Made by a program: the position numbers and the translations under genes
In this document: piece after piece, positions 46,308-55,055 of the stretch
Numbering within the stretch: the first letter of the stretch is position 1
Layout of the letters: every line of letters starts with the position of its first letter
From: Nocardioides panacisoli
GTDB taxonomy: Bacteria > Actinomycetota > Actinomycetes > Propionibacteriales > Nocardioidaceae
Length of the DNA stretch: 64,000 nucleotides
Assembly: GCF_019448235.1 (NCBI RefSeq)
Contig: NZ_CP080409.1
Span: forward strand, 248,001 to 312,000
Direction of reading: 5' to 3'
Notes under the pieces: generated by a model
The model's database searches: none
What the model was told of the DNA's origin: nothing
The model's input: only the letters and a program-made list of their open reading frames with translations

Positions 46308-47576
46308 ATGGTCACCACCCTCGTTCCCACCCACCCCATCGTGGCCTGTGCCGAGACGGTGCACGCGGCTCTCGAAAGCGTGGCGCATGTGGAGCCGGTC
46401 TACATGGCCACCTCCGACAAGGTGACCGCATTGGAGCAGCTGGCCCGGGCCGAGTCCCGACTGGCTGAACTCCGGCTGCGCGTGATGGCCTCGGCCGACG
46501 ACGTTGCCACGGAACGCGGTGCCCATGACGTCGCTGCTTGGCTGGCGCATCAGATCAACGCCGAGCCGCGCGCGATGCGCGCCGACCTCGACCTCGCCAA
46601 GGACCTGGACCGCTACTGCGGCGCCGTCGCTGGTGGGATGCGGACAGGTCAGGTGTCGACGGCCCAGGCGCGGGTGATCACCCGCGCCATCGACGAGCTC
46701 CCCCGTGATGTCGGTCCCGACATCACCACCAAGGCGGAGGCGCAGCTGGTCGACTACGCCAGCCACTTCCGGCCGGGACAACTGCGCCGACTGGGGCGCC
46801 GCATCCTCGACGTCGTCGCCCCCGAGGTCGCTGACGAGGAAGCGGCCAAGATTCTCGCCGAACAGGAGAAGCGCGCCCAGGAGAGGGCCAGCCTGCGGTT
46901 GCAGCGCATCGGTGACGGCACCACCCGCATCGCCGGCCTGCTGTCCGACCACGTCGCCGACCGGCTCGAGACCTACCTGCACGCCTTCACCTCACCGCGC
47001 CAGCGCGAGGGTGCTCCGGGCCCGTTCGGGCTCCCGCCCGAGGACCAGCAACCCCGACGCCGGCAGTACGCCCACGCCTTCGCGATGCTGCTCGAACACC
47101 TCGACCCGGCCAACCTGCCCCACCACGGCGGCGACGCCACCGCGGTCATGGTGACCGTTGGGATCGACCAGCTACGCAGCGGTCTGGCGACCGCCGGACT
47201 GATCGACGGCGACTTCGACGCGGGTCCCAACCTCACTGCCGACCAAGCCCGCCGGCTCGCCTGCACGGCGAGAATCATCCCCGTCGTCCTCGGCGGCGAC
47301 GCCGAGATCCTCGACCAGGGACGCTCACGCCGCCTCTTCACTGCCGCGCAGCGCAGGGCGATGCGGCTCCGGGATCGGACCTGCCGGGCCGAGGGATGCG
47401 AGGTGCCCGCCACCTGGACCGAGGCGCATCACCTCGACCCCTGGTCCTCAGGTGGGAGGACCGACCTCGCGGACGGCGTACTTCTCTGCAGCCACCATCA
47501 CCACCGGGCCCACGAGCGGGCCTACCGGACCGATGTCATGCCCACCGGCGCGATTCGCTTCCACCGGCGTCTGTAG
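46308..47576 (+). CDS. 13E12-type DUF222 protein with C-terminal HNH endonuclease domain
   Basis: This 422-residue protein of the 13E12 repeat family has an N-terminal helical DUF222 domain (about 20-250; ARAESRLAELRLRVMASADDVA, TAQARVITRAIDELP). The C-terminal HNH nuclease domain has RDRTCRAEGCEVPATWTEAHHLDPWSSGGRTDLADGVLLC-type sequence ending in SHHHHRAHE, with both zinc Cys and the catalytic His intact. GGGAGG lies five bases before ATG 46308. Members are multicopy in many actinobacteria, and some in M. tuberculosis are LexA-controlled; their target is unknown. A convincing SOS box sits about 150 bases upstream. Confidence 0.92.
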   Translation: MVTTLVPTHPIVACAETVHAALESVAHVEPVYMATSDKVTALEQLARAESRLAELRLRVMASADDVATERGAHDVAAWLAHQINAEPRAMRADLDLAKDLDRYCGAVAGGMRTGQVSTAQARVITRAIDELPRDVGPDITTKAEAQLVDYASHFRPGQLRRLGRRILDVVAPEVADEEAAKILAEQEKRAQERASLRLQRIGDGTTRIAGLLSDHVADRLETYLHAFTSPRQREGAPGPFGLPPEDQQPRRRQYAHAFAMLLEHLDPANLPHHGGDATAVMVTVGIDQLRSGLATAGLIDGDFDAGPNLTADQARRLACTARIIPVVLGGDAEILDQGRSRRLFTAAQRRAMRLRDRTCRAEGCEVPATWTEAHHLDPWSSGGRTDLADGVLLCSHHHHRAHERAYRTDVMPTGAIRFHRRL

Positions 47577-47590
47577 GACGCGGCGTCGTT

Positions 47591-47854
47591 TCAGCGAGGC
47601 AGGCCGCTCGCGCGCCAGCCACCCGGACCGGGGTGGAGCGGCTGCCGCAGTCCGCGAGCGGGGGAGGCCCACTGGGACCTCGGCGCCGGCTCGCCCTCCT
47701 CGGCGCCACCCATGGCCGAGAACACCGCGACCACGGCGGCCACCTGCTCCGGCGTCGCGTCCGGGGTGAGCACGCGCAGGGTCGGGGCGGCGACGGACTC
47801 TGCCTCCGCCGTCCCGGCCCCGACCTCCGAGTCGGTGGTGTTGTCGTCGGTCAC
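47591..47854 (-). CDS. Acyl-CoA carboxylase epsilon subunit
   Basis: This 87-residue protein is encoded directly after the beta chain with a four-base GTGA overlap. The C-terminal half has the epsilon pattern: [25 protein letters not shown], then [33 protein letters not shown] ending, as in mycobacterial AccE5 and Streptomyces PccE. The subunit bridges the alpha and beta rings and stimulates carboxylase activity. The first 25 residues are acidic and probably disordered. Translation starts at GTG 47854. Confidence 0.88.
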   Translation of the reverse strand: MTDDNTTDSEVGAGTAEAESVAAPTLRVLTPDATPEQVAAVVAVFSAMGGAEEGEPAPRSQWASPARGLRQPLHPGPGGWRASGLPR

Positions 47855-49479
47855 AGCGGGATGTTCCCGTGCTTCTTGGGCGGCAGCGTCTCGCGCTTGG
47901 TGCGCAGCATCCGCAGCGACCGGGTGACCTCGGCACGGGTCTCGTGCGGCGTGATCACCGCGTCGACGTAGCCCCGCTCCGCAGCGATGTAGGGGTTGGC
48001 GAGCGTGGTCTCGTACTCGTCGATGAGCTCGGCTCGCCGGGCCTCGACGTCGCCGCCCTCCTCCTCGATCGCCGCCAGCGTCTTGCGGTGCACGATGTTG
48101 GCCGCGCCCTGCGCGCCCATCACCGCGATCTGGGCCGTCGGCCACGCGAGGTTCAGGTCGGCGCCGAGGTGCTTGGAGCCCATCACGTCGTACGCGCCGC
48201 CGTAGGCCTTGCGGGTGATGACGGTGACCAGCGGGACCGTGGCCTCGGCGTAGGCATAGATCAACTTGGCGCCGCGGCGGATGATGCCGGTGTGCTCCTG
48301 GTCCACGCCGGGAAGGAAGCCGGGCACGTCGACGAAGGTGAGGACCGGGATGTTGAACGCGTCGCAGGTGCGCACGAAGCGTGCGGCCTTCTCCGAGGCG
48401 TCGATGTCCAGCGTGCCCGCGAACTGCATCGGCTGGTTCGCGACGACACCGACCGAGCGGCCCTCCACGCGGCCGTAGCCGATCAGCATGTTCGGCGCGA
48501 ACAACGGCTGCACCTCGAGGAACTCGCCGTCGTCGACGACCGACTCGATCACGGTGTGCATGTCGTAGGGCTGGTTCGGGCTGTCGGGGATCAGCGTGTC
48601 CAGCGCCCGGTCGTCCTCGCTCGGCTCGAGGTCGACGACCTCGTCGTAGGACGGCGGCTCGTCGAGGTTGTTCTGCGGCAGGAAGCTCAGCAGCGCCTTG
48701 ACGTACTCCAGCGCGTCGTCCTCGTCGGTGGCCATGTAGTGGGCGTTGCCCGACTTGGTGTTGTGCGTCCGCGCACCGCCCAGCTCCTCCATGCTGACGT
48801 CCTCGCCGGTGACGGTCTTGATGACGTCGGGACCGGTGATGAACATGTTGGAGGTGCCGTCGACCATGATCGTGAAGTCGGTGACGGCGGGGGAGTAGAC
48901 GTGGCCGCCGGCGCAGGAGCCCATGATCAGGCTGATCTGCGGGATGACGCCCGAGGCGTGCACGTTGCGCTTGAAGATCTCGCCGTAGAGGCCGAGCGAG
49001 ACCACGCCCTCCTGGATGCGGGCGCCGGCCCCCTCGTTGATGCCGATGATCGGGGAACCGGTCTTGATGGCGAGGTCCATCACCTTGGTGATCTTCTCGC
49101 CGTAGACCTCGCCCAACGAGCCGCCGAAGATGGTGAAGTCCTGGGAGAACACGCACACCTGACGACCGTCGATGGTGCCGTAGCCGGTGATCACGCCGTC
49201 GCCGTACGGGCGGGTCTTGTCCAGGCCGAAGGCGGTCGACCGGTGGCGGGCCAGCTCGTCGAGCTCGACGAAGGAGTCCTCGTCGAAGAGCGCCGCGATG
49301 CGCTCCCGGGCGGTCTGGCGGCCCTTGGCGTGCTGCTTCTCCACTGCCTTGGCCGAGGCGGCGTGGACGGCCTCGTCGAGGCGGCGGTCCAGGTCGGCGA
49401 GCTTGCCGGCCGTGGTGTGGACGTCGATGTCGGCGGGGACGTCGGTGCCCTCGCCCGGGTTGGTCGGTTCTGCCGTCAC
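47851..49479 (-). CDS. Acyl-CoA (propionyl-CoA) carboxylase beta subunit, AccD5/PccB-like
   Basis: This carboxyltransferase moves CO2 from carboxybiotin to acyl-CoA. The 542-residue protein of the AccD5/PccB class has [18 protein letters not shown], the oxyanion-hole segments [23 protein letters not shown] and [18 protein letters not shown], the acyl-binding [21 protein letters not shown], and the C-terminal [42 protein letters not shown] region. GAGGAGG lies eight bases before GTG 49479. It works with the alpha chain at 38.7-40.4 kb and the overlapping epsilon gene. It is divergent from birA, which biotinylates the alpha chain. Confidence 0.94.
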   Translation of the reverse strand: MTAEPTNPGEGTDVPADIDVHTTAGKLADLDRRLDEAVHAASAKAVEKQHAKGRQTARERIAALFDEDSFVELDELARHRSTAFGLDKTRPYGDGVITGYGTIDGRQVCVFSQDFTIFGGSLGEVYGEKITKVMDLAIKTGSPIIGINEGAGARIQEGVVSLGLYGEIFKRNVHASGVIPQISLIMGSCAGGHVYSPAVTDFTIMVDGTSNMFITGPDVIKTVTGEDVSMEELGGARTHNTKSGNAHYMATDEDDALEYVKALLSFLPQNNLDEPPSYDEVVDLEPSEDDRALDTLIPDSPNQPYDMHTVIESVVDDGEFLEVQPLFAPNMLIGYGRVEGRSVGVVANQPMQFAGTLDIDASEKAARFVRTCDAFNIPVLTFVDVPGFLPGVDQEHTGIIRRGAKLIYAYAEATVPLVTVITRKAYGGAYDVMGSKHLGADLNLAWPTAQIAVMGAQGAANIVHRKTLAAIEEEGGDVEARRAELIDEYETTLANPYIAAERGYVDAVITPHETRAEVTRSLRMLRTKRETLPPKKHGNIPL

Positions 49480-49519
49480 TGCACTGGCCTCCTCGGGTCT
49501 GCTCCGACAGGGTAGTCCC

Positions 49520-50350
49520 GTGACCTCCGCGCCCGCCCCTCGCCCTCCCCTCGACACCGCCCGACTGGTGGCCGCCCTCGACGACCACGACGGCCTGCGA
49601 CCGGAGTTCCTCGACGAGACCGACTCCACCAACGCCGTCGCCGCCGACCGTGCGCGGGAGGGCGCCCCCGACGGCACCCTGGTCGTCGCCGACCACCAAC
49701 GGGCCGGACGCGGCCGGCTCGACCGCGGCTGGTCGGTGCCGCCCCGCGCCGGGCTCAGCTTCTCCCTCGTGCTCCGCCCGGACCTGCCCCCGCACGGGTG
49801 GCCGTGGCTGCCCCTGCTGACCGGGCTCACGGTCACGCGGGCGCTGGTGGACCTCGGGTACGACGCCCGGGTGAAGTGGCCCAACGACGTACTGCTGCCC
49901 GAGCGCAAGGTCGCCGGCATCCTGGTCGAACGGGTCGCCACCCCCACGGGACCGGCCGCCGTGCTCGGCATCGGCCTCAACGTCAGCATCGCCGAGCACG
50001 AGCTGCCGGTGCCGACGGCGACGTCGCTGTTGCTGGCGCGCCCCGACCTCGAATCCGACCGGGCCGACCTGCTGGCCGGCATCGTCCGCGCGCTCCGGGA
50101 CCGCTACGACGCCTGGCACGGCGGGGACGCGACGGCCACGACCAGCCTCGCGGCGGAGTACGCCGCCGCCTGCGACACGGTGGGCCGCGCCGTCCGGGTC
50201 TCCCTCCCCGGAGGTGGGGACCTGACCGGTCGCGCCGTCGACGTCGACGCCAGCGGGATGCTGGTCGTGGAGACCGCGGGGGGCGTCGAGCGGGTCGGTG
50301 CCGGCGACGTGGTGCACGTCCGTCCGGCGCCCGACACCGAGGTGGAATGA
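49520..50350 (+). CDS. birA: Biotin--[acetyl-CoA-carboxylase] ligase
   Basis: BirA activates biotin to biotinyl-AMP and attaches it to carrier Lys residues. The 276-residue protein has [54 protein letters not shown] active-site sequence (biotin loop GRGRxxR), [21 protein letters not shown], and a C-terminal SH3-like cap ([16 protein letters not shown]). There is no N-terminal DNA-binding domain, so it is a monofunctional ligase. GTG 49520 is 40 bp from the divergent accD. The next gene overlaps by four bases (ATGA). Confidence 0.93.
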   Translation: MTSAPAPRPPLDTARLVAALDDHDGLRPEFLDETDSTNAVAADRAREGAPDGTLVVADHQRAGRGRLDRGWSVPPRAGLSFSLVLRPDLPPHGWPWLPLLTGLTVTRALVDLGYDARVKWPNDVLLPERKVAGILVERVATPTGPAAVLGIGLNVSIAEHELPVPTATSLLLARPDLESDRADLLAGIVRALRDRYDAWHGGDATATTSLAAEYAAACDTVGRAVRVSLPGGGDLTGRAVDVDASGMLVVETAGGVERVGAGDVVHVRPAPDTEVE

Positions 50351-51324
50351 TCGGCCCCGTGCCTGAGCCCAGTCTGGAACGCGTCTTCCTCGGGGAGGAG
50401 CCCGACCTCACCGTCGACGAGATCGCGCGCCGTGCCGGGGTGTCGGTCGAGGACGCCCGGCGGCTGTGGCGCAGCCTGGGATTCGCCGAGGGCGGGGACC
50501 AGCGGGCCTTCACGACCGCCGACGCCGAGGCACTGGTCGACCTGTCCAGCGTCGTCGGCGACGGCGTCATCGACCTCGACCTCGCGCTCAACATCACCCG
50601 CGGGCTCGGTCTGAGCATGGCCCGCCTGGCCGACTGGGAGGTCGGCGCCATCGTGCAGCCGGCCGAGGAGCGGTTCCGTGGCGAGGAGGGCCCCGACAGC
50701 AGGCGGCGGGTCGCGCAGGAGCTCGTCGAGCGCTACGGCGACACCTTCGACCGGCTGCTGTCGTATGCGTGGCGGCGCCACGTCATCGCCGCGGTGGCCC
50801 GGATGGAGGCCGCGATGGCGATCGAGGAGGACCCCGGCACCACGCACGTGACGGTCGGCTTCGCCGACCTGGTCAACTTCACCAGCCTGTCCAACGAGCT
50901 CAGCCGCGACCGGATCGGGGACCTCGTGGAGGTCTTCGAGGTCCGCTGCGGCGACGTGGTGGCCAACCAGGGCGGGCGCTTCATCAAGTCGATGGGCGAC
51001 GCGGTCCTCTTCAGCACCGACGACGCCGAGGCCGCGTTCCGCATCGCCGAGGGGATCATCCGTGTCATCGGACGCGACAAGCGGATGCCCGACGTACGCC
51101 TCGGCCTCGCCAGCGGGCTCGTGGTGATGCGCTTGGGCGACGTCTTCGGGCCACCGGTCAACCTCGCGGCCCGGCTGACCGGGGTGGCGCGCCGCAACCG
51201 CATCATCGTCGACCACGCGACCGCGGCCCTGCTGCCGTCGGAGGAGATCGAGACGCGGGCGCTGCCCGAGCGCCCGGTGCGCGGGTTCGGCATCGTCGAG
51301 CCCCTGGCCGCCCGTCGGCTCTAG
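50347..51324 (+). CDS. Class III adenylate cyclase with N-terminal regulatory domain (Rv1264-like)
   Basis: This 325-residue protein has an N-terminal domain of about 150 residues (LTVDEIARRAGVSVEDARRLWRSLGF, then GDQRAFTTADAEAL). It resembles the regulatory domain of M. tuberculosis Rv1264, a pH-sensing autoinhibited cyclase. The class III catalytic domain follows: metal Asp in GFADLVNFTSLS, FIKSMGDAVLFST with Lys and second Asp, and the transition-state Asn and Arg in VNLAARLTGVARRN. It should make cAMP. The ATG overlaps the birA stop; GTG 50359 is an alternative start. Confidence 0.88.
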   Translation: MIGPVPEPSLERVFLGEEPDLTVDEIARRAGVSVEDARRLWRSLGFAEGGDQRAFTTADAEALVDLSSVVGDGVIDLDLALNITRGLGLSMARLADWEVGAIVQPAEERFRGEEGPDSRRRVAQELVERYGDTFDRLLSYAWRRHVIAAVARMEAAMAIEEDPGTTHVTVGFADLVNFTSLSNELSRDRIGDLVEVFEVRCGDVVANQGGRFIKSMGDAVLFSTDDAEAAFRIAEGIIRVIGRDKRMPDVRLGLASGLVVMRLGDVFGPPVNLAARLTGVARRNRIIVDHATAALLPSEEIETRALPERPVRGFGIVEPLAARRL

Positions 51325-51338
51325 CAACGCATGACCGA

Positions 51339-51344
51339 TAGGGT
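51339..51344 (+). promoter_or_regulatory. Candidate leaderless -10 of purK
   Basis: TAGGGT ends seven bases before GTG 51352, with spacer GCGGCGC. Its position argues for the GTG rather than the upstream ATG at 51331 as the purK start. Confidence 0.45.
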
Positions 51345-51351
51345 GCGGCGC

Positions 51352-52512
51352 GTGTCCGAAGCAGCCCCTCGCATCGCCGTCGTGGGCGGCGGCCAACTCG
51401 CCCGGATGATGGCCCCGCCGGCGGTGATGCTCGGCATCCCGCTCCGCCTGCTCGCCGAGGGCGAGGGGGTCTCGGCCGCCCAGGTCGTGCCCGACCAGCT
51501 CGTCGGGGACTACCGCGACCTCGCCACGCTGCGGCGTGCCACCGACGGCTGCGAGGTCGTCACCTTCGACCACGAGCACGTGCCGACCGAGCACCTGCAC
51601 GCCCTCGAGGAGGACGGCGTCGCGGTGCGACCCGGTCCCGACGCCCTCGTCCACGCCCAGGACAAGGTCGTGATGCGGGAGCGGATGACGGCACTCGGTG
51701 CACCCCAGCCACGGCACGCGACCGTCGCCTCGGCCGAGGACGTGACGGAGTTCGGGCTGCCCTGCGTGCTCAAGGTCAGCCGTGGCGGGTACGACGGCAA
51801 GGGCGTCTGGGTCGTCCGCGACCCCGCCGACGTCGAGGAGCCCCTCCGGGTCGCGCAGGAGCGCGGCGTACGGCTCCTCGCCGAGGAGCTGGTCGCCTTC
51901 CGGCGCGAGCTGTCCGCGCTGGTCGCCCGCGCCCCCAGCGGCCAGGCCGCGACCTACCCGGTGGTCGCCACGACGCAGCTCGACGGCATCTGCCACGAGG
52001 TGATCGCCCCTGCCCCCGACCTCGACCCGGGACTGGCCGGCGAGGCACAGGAGCTCGCGCTGCGGATCGCGGGCGAGCTCGGCGTCACCGGCATCCTCGC
52101 GGTCGAGCTGTTCGAGACCAGCGACGGCCGCATCCTGATCAACGAGCTGGCGATGCGCCCCCACAACACCGGCCACTGGAGCCAGGACGGCGCGGTCACC
52201 TCCCAGTTCGAGAACCACCTGCGTGCCGTGCTGGACCTGCCGCTGGGCTCGCCCGAGCCGCGCGTCCCCTGGACGGTGATGGTCAACGTGCTCGGTGGCC
52301 CGGATCCCGACGTCGGCCGGCTCTACGACGGCTACCCCCACGCCCTCGCCCGTGACCCACGGCTCCGCGTCCACCTCTACGGCAAGGACCTGCGCCCCGG
52401 CCGCAAGGTCGGCCACGTGAACGCCTACGGCGAGGACCTGGACGAGGTGCTCGAGCGGGCGCGCCACGCGGCGGCCTGGTTCCGCGGCGACCTCGGCAAC
52501 GAGAGCGAGTAG
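51352..52512 (+). CDS. purK: 5-(carboxyamino)imidazole ribonucleotide synthase
   Basis: This ATP-grasp enzyme converts AIR, bicarbonate and ATP to N5-CAIR in purine synthesis. The 386-residue protein begins near [22 protein letters not shown] (the PurK signature) and has [27 protein letters not shown]. The ATP-grasp core includes [16 protein letters not shown] and [37 protein letters not shown] sequence. The start could be ATG 51331 (seven residues longer), but a -10-like TAGGGT sits inside that extension. Its product is used by PurE, encoded 800 bp downstream past an opposite-strand gene. Confidence 0.94.
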   Translation: MSEAAPRIAVVGGGQLARMMAPPAVMLGIPLRLLAEGEGVSAAQVVPDQLVGDYRDLATLRRATDGCEVVTFDHEHVPTEHLHALEEDGVAVRPGPDALVHAQDKVVMRERMTALGAPQPRHATVASAEDVTEFGLPCVLKVSRGGYDGKGVWVVRDPADVEEPLRVAQERGVRLLAEELVAFRRELSALVARAPSGQAATYPVVATTQLDGICHEVIAPAPDLDPGLAGEAQELALRIAGELGVTGILAVELFETSDGRILINELAMRPHNTGHWSQDGAVTSQFENHLRAVLDLPLGSPEPRVPWTVMVNVLGGPDPDVGRLYDGYPHALARDPRLRVHLYGKDLRPGRKVGHVNAYGEDLDEVLERARHAAAWFRGDLGNESE

Positions 52513-52517
52513 CGCGC

Positions 52518-53264
52518 TCAGGCGCGTGCCAGGTCACGGCACGTCGCGAGCACCCGGTCCCGGGCGGCGGTGTACTCCGCGGCGCGGGCGCCGGCGGCGA
52601 GGTCCTGCTCGAGCCGACCCGCGCGGCGCGCGAGCCGGGCGTAGCCGTCGTCCGCGGCGCCCGCGGCCCGGGCCAGCGCGAGCGACGCCTCGAGCTCGTC
52701 GACCGCCGGCGTGAGGCGGTCGGGCACCAGGTCGCCCACCGAGGGGGCGGTGTCGCGCAGCCGGTCCAGCACGGCGCACGCGTAGGCGGCGTGCACGTGC
52801 ACGCCACTCGCCACGGACGCGATCTCGCGGCAGGCCCGGGTGAGCTCGCTGCGCCGGGCCGCCACGCGCTCCCAGGCGCCCTGGACGTGGGCGAACTGCA
52901 GCGCGCTCGCCGGCTCCACCAGCGCGCCGTACGCCGCCTCGTCGCGGAGCCCGGCGGTCACGAGCAGCGCACTGCTCGCGGCGTAGGTGGCCTCGTCGGG
53001 ATCCCGCCGGTTCACCAGGTCCTCGGGATCGACCGTCGCGAGCGCGCCGTGCAGGCTGCAGCCCAGGGCGGCGTACCCCCGCGGGGAGAGGTCCGGTCGC
53101 ACCGCGGCGAAGGAGGTCGGCGCGTCCGCCGCGTCGCTCGAGGGGGCCGGCGCCGGCCCGGCGGAGCCGGGGGAGGAGCACGCCGTGAGCGCGAGGAGTA
53201 CGCCGGCCAGCACCGCCCGCACGCCGGCGCTGCGGCGTGCCGGACGAGCGAGGTGCGCGGTCAT
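52518..53264 (-). CDS. Predicted lipoprotein of unknown function
   Basis: This 248-residue protein has a basic N-terminus and a lipobox LLALTAC (Cys near 29) followed by a Ser/Gly/Pro/Ala linker, so it should be a membrane-anchored extracytoplasmic lipoprotein. The mature part is helical and Ala-rich, with paired segments such as [23 protein letters not shown] and [27 protein letters not shown]. No enzyme motif is visible and I do not recognise the family. It lies between purK and purE on the opposite strand, with its stop six bases from the purK stop. An ATG three codons upstream (53273) is also possible. Confidence 0.7.
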   Translation of the reverse strand: MTAHLARPARRSAGVRAVLAGVLLALTACSSPGSAGPAPAPSSDAADAPTSFAAVRPDLSPRGYAALGCSLHGALATVDPEDLVNRRDPDEATYAASSALLVTAGLRDEAAYGALVEPASALQFAHVQGAWERVAARRSELTRACREIASVASGVHVHAAYACAVLDRLRDTAPSVGDLVPDRLTPAVDELEASLALARAAGAADDGYARLARRAGRLEQDLAAGARAAEYTAARDRVLATCRDLARA

Positions 53265-53305
53265 GGTGCCCATGCATACCCGAACGGGTCGACCGGGGGT
53301 TTGGT

Positions 53306-53311
53306 TAGGCT
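53306..53311 (+). promoter_or_regulatory. Candidate leaderless -10 of purE
   Basis: TAGGCT ends seven bases before ATG 53319, with spacer CCGGCCC and no ribosome-binding site. Confidence 0.5.
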
Positions 53312-53318
53312 CCGGCCC

Positions 53319-53843
53319 ATGAGCGAGAAGGCAGCGCCCCGGGTCGGCATCGTGATGGGATCGGACTCCGACTGGCCGACCATGGAGGCCGCGGCCGCTG
53401 CGCTGGCGGAGTTCGGCATCGCCCACGAGGCCGACGTCGTCTCCGCCCACCGGATGCCTGCCGAGATGCTCGCCTACGGCGAGCAGGCCGCCGACCGCGG
53501 CCTGTCGGTGATCATCGCCGGCGCCGGCGGTGCGGCCCACCTGCCCGGCATGCTCGCCGCGGTCACGCCGCTGCCCGTGATCGGGGTGCCGGTGCCGTTG
53601 AAGTACCTCGACGGGCTCGACTCGCTGCTCTCGATCGTGCAGATGCCGGCCGGGGTGCCCGTCGCGACGGTCGCGGTCGGCGGGGCCCGCAACGCGGGCC
53701 TGCTGGCGGTGCGGATCCTCGCCGCGACGGATCCGGACCTCCAGCAGCGCATGCGTGCCTTCCAGGGCGAGCTCAAGGCGGCGGCCGAGGCCAAGGGCGC
53801 CACCGTCCGGGAGTCCTCGGGGCTCCCGCCGGTCATCGAGTGA
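53319..53843 (+). CDS. purE: N5-carboxyaminoimidazole ribonucleotide mutase
   Basis: PurE class I converts N5-CAIR to CAIR in purine synthesis. The 174-residue protein has [21 protein letters not shown], the active-site His in [14 protein letters not shown], and [28 protein letters not shown]. It pairs with purK upstream. Its stop overlaps the following GTG (GTGA), so the membrane acyltransferase-like gene is probably co-translated, an arrangement without an obvious metabolic reason. Confidence 0.95.
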   Translation: MSEKAAPRVGIVMGSDSDWPTMEAAAAALAEFGIAHEADVVSAHRMPAEMLAYGEQAADRGLSVIIAGAGGAAHLPGMLAAVTPLPVIGVPVPLKYLDGLDSLLSIVQMPAGVPVATVAVGGARNAGLLAVRILAATDPDLQQRMRAFQGELKAAAEAKGATVRESSGLPPVIE

Positions 53844-55045
53844 GCGTGCCCGGCGACGTCCTCCGGCCGGGTCGCCTGGTCGCCGTCGACGTCGCCCGCT
53901 GCCTGGCGCTGCTGGGCATGATGGCGACCCACGTCGTGGGCAAGCGGACGCCCGACGGAGACCTCACCTGGGCCTACGCGCTGGCCGGTGGGCGGGCGTC
54001 GGCACTGTTCGCCGTCCTCGCCGGCGTGAGCCTCGCCCTCGCCACCGGCCGCACCGAGCCGATCGTCGGCACGGAGCTCCGCCGCGCGCGACTCGGCCTG
54101 GCAGCGCGCGCCGGTCTCGTGGCGCTGCTCGGCCTGGCGCTGGGCGGCCTGGACAGCGGGATCGCGATCATCCTGGCCCACTACGGCGTGCTGTTCCTGC
54201 TCGCGCTGCCCTTCCTGTCGTTGCGGGCGCGGTCGCTCGCGGCGCTGACCGTCGGCTGGGTCCTACTCACGCCGGTCCTGCTGCACCTGCTCCTCCCGCG
54301 GTTCCCCGAGTTCGACGGTCGGAGCCCCGAGCTCGGCGACCTCGCCGACCCGGGCCGGCTGCTCGGCGAGCTCGCCGTCACCGGCACCTACCCGGTGCTG
54401 CCCTGGCTGGGGTTCGTGCTGGCCGGGCTCGCGGTGGGCCGCACCGACCTGCGCCGTCCGGTCCGGGCGCTGGCGCTGCTGGTGGGTGGGGCGCTCGCGG
54501 CCGCGGCGGCGTACGCCGTGTCGAGGGCGCTGACCGCCCTGCCCGCGGTGCGGGACGGACTCGGGTACCCCGACCTCGACCACGCCGGGCTGCGGAACCT
54601 GTTGGCCGACGGCACCGGCGGCTCGCCGCCGGTCGACGGCGGCTGGTCGTGGCTGCTGGTGGTGGCGCCGCACTCGGCGACGCCGTTCGACCTGGTGCAC
54701 ACCATCGGCTGTGCCCTGCTGGTCCTCGGCGGCTGCCTGCTCCTCGCCGAGTGGCTGCCGGCCCCCGGCCGACGGGTGCTGGTGGTGCTCTTCGGTGCGG
54801 GGACGATGACGCTGAGCCTCTACACGCTCCACGTGCTGATGCTGACCCCGAGCCTCTGGCCGCCCGAGGAGTCCGACGCCTACGTCTGGCACGTGCTCGT
54901 CGTCCTGGCAGTGGGCGCGGTGACGGTCGCAGCGGGGCGGCGGGGCCCCCTGGAGACGGTGGTCGGTGCCCCGTCCCGTTGGTCGCGGGAGCGTGCGGTG
55001 TCCGCGGATGGACACCGCGGCAGCGGAAATGGTTGGACGTCCTAG
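53840..55045 (+). CDS. Multi-spanning membrane protein, DUF418/heparan-N-acetyltransferase-like
   Basis: This 401-residue protein has about ten hydrophobic segments. The opening [23 protein letters not shown] resembles the first helix (VDxxRGxAxxGM) of the DUF1624/DUF418 acyltransferase-like superfamily, with a conserved His near 35. It ends with [10 protein letters not shown], also typical of the group. These proteins are thought to transfer acyl groups across the membrane to envelope glycans; the substrate is unknown. The final TAG is at the same time the first three bases of the predicted -10 of the next gene. Confidence 0.75.
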   Translation: MSVPGDVLRPGRLVAVDVARCLALLGMMATHVVGKRTPDGDLTWAYALAGGRASALFAVLAGVSLALATGRTEPIVGTELRRARLGLAARAGLVALLGLALGGLDSGIAIILAHYGVLFLLALPFLSLRARSLAALTVGWVLLTPVLLHLLLPRFPEFDGRSPELGDLADPGRLLGELAVTGTYPVLPWLGFVLAGLAVGRTDLRRPVRALALLVGGALAAAAAYAVSRALTALPAVRDGLGYPDLDHAGLRNLLADGTGGSPPVDGGWSWLLVVAPHSATPFDLVHTIGCALLVLGGCLLLAEWLPAPGRRVLVVLFGAGTMTLSLYTLHVLMLTPSLWPPEESDAYVWHVLVVLAVGAVTVAAGRRGPLETVVGAPSRWSRERAVSADGHRGSGNGWTS

Positions 55046-55048
55046 GAT
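55043..55048 (+). promoter_or_regulatory. Candidate leaderless -10 of the second acyl-CoA dehydrogenase gene
   Basis: TAGGAT ends seven bases before ATG 55056. Its TAG is the stop codon of the upstream gene. Confidence 0.5.
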
Positions 55049-55055
55049 CTGGGGC

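Noticed and set aside
45266..47576. A complete defence island made of the orphan gene and the DUF222-HNH gene
   Set aside because: There is no helicase, methyltransferase, toxin-antitoxin pair or other recognised defence partner. The evidence supports only an accessory interval.
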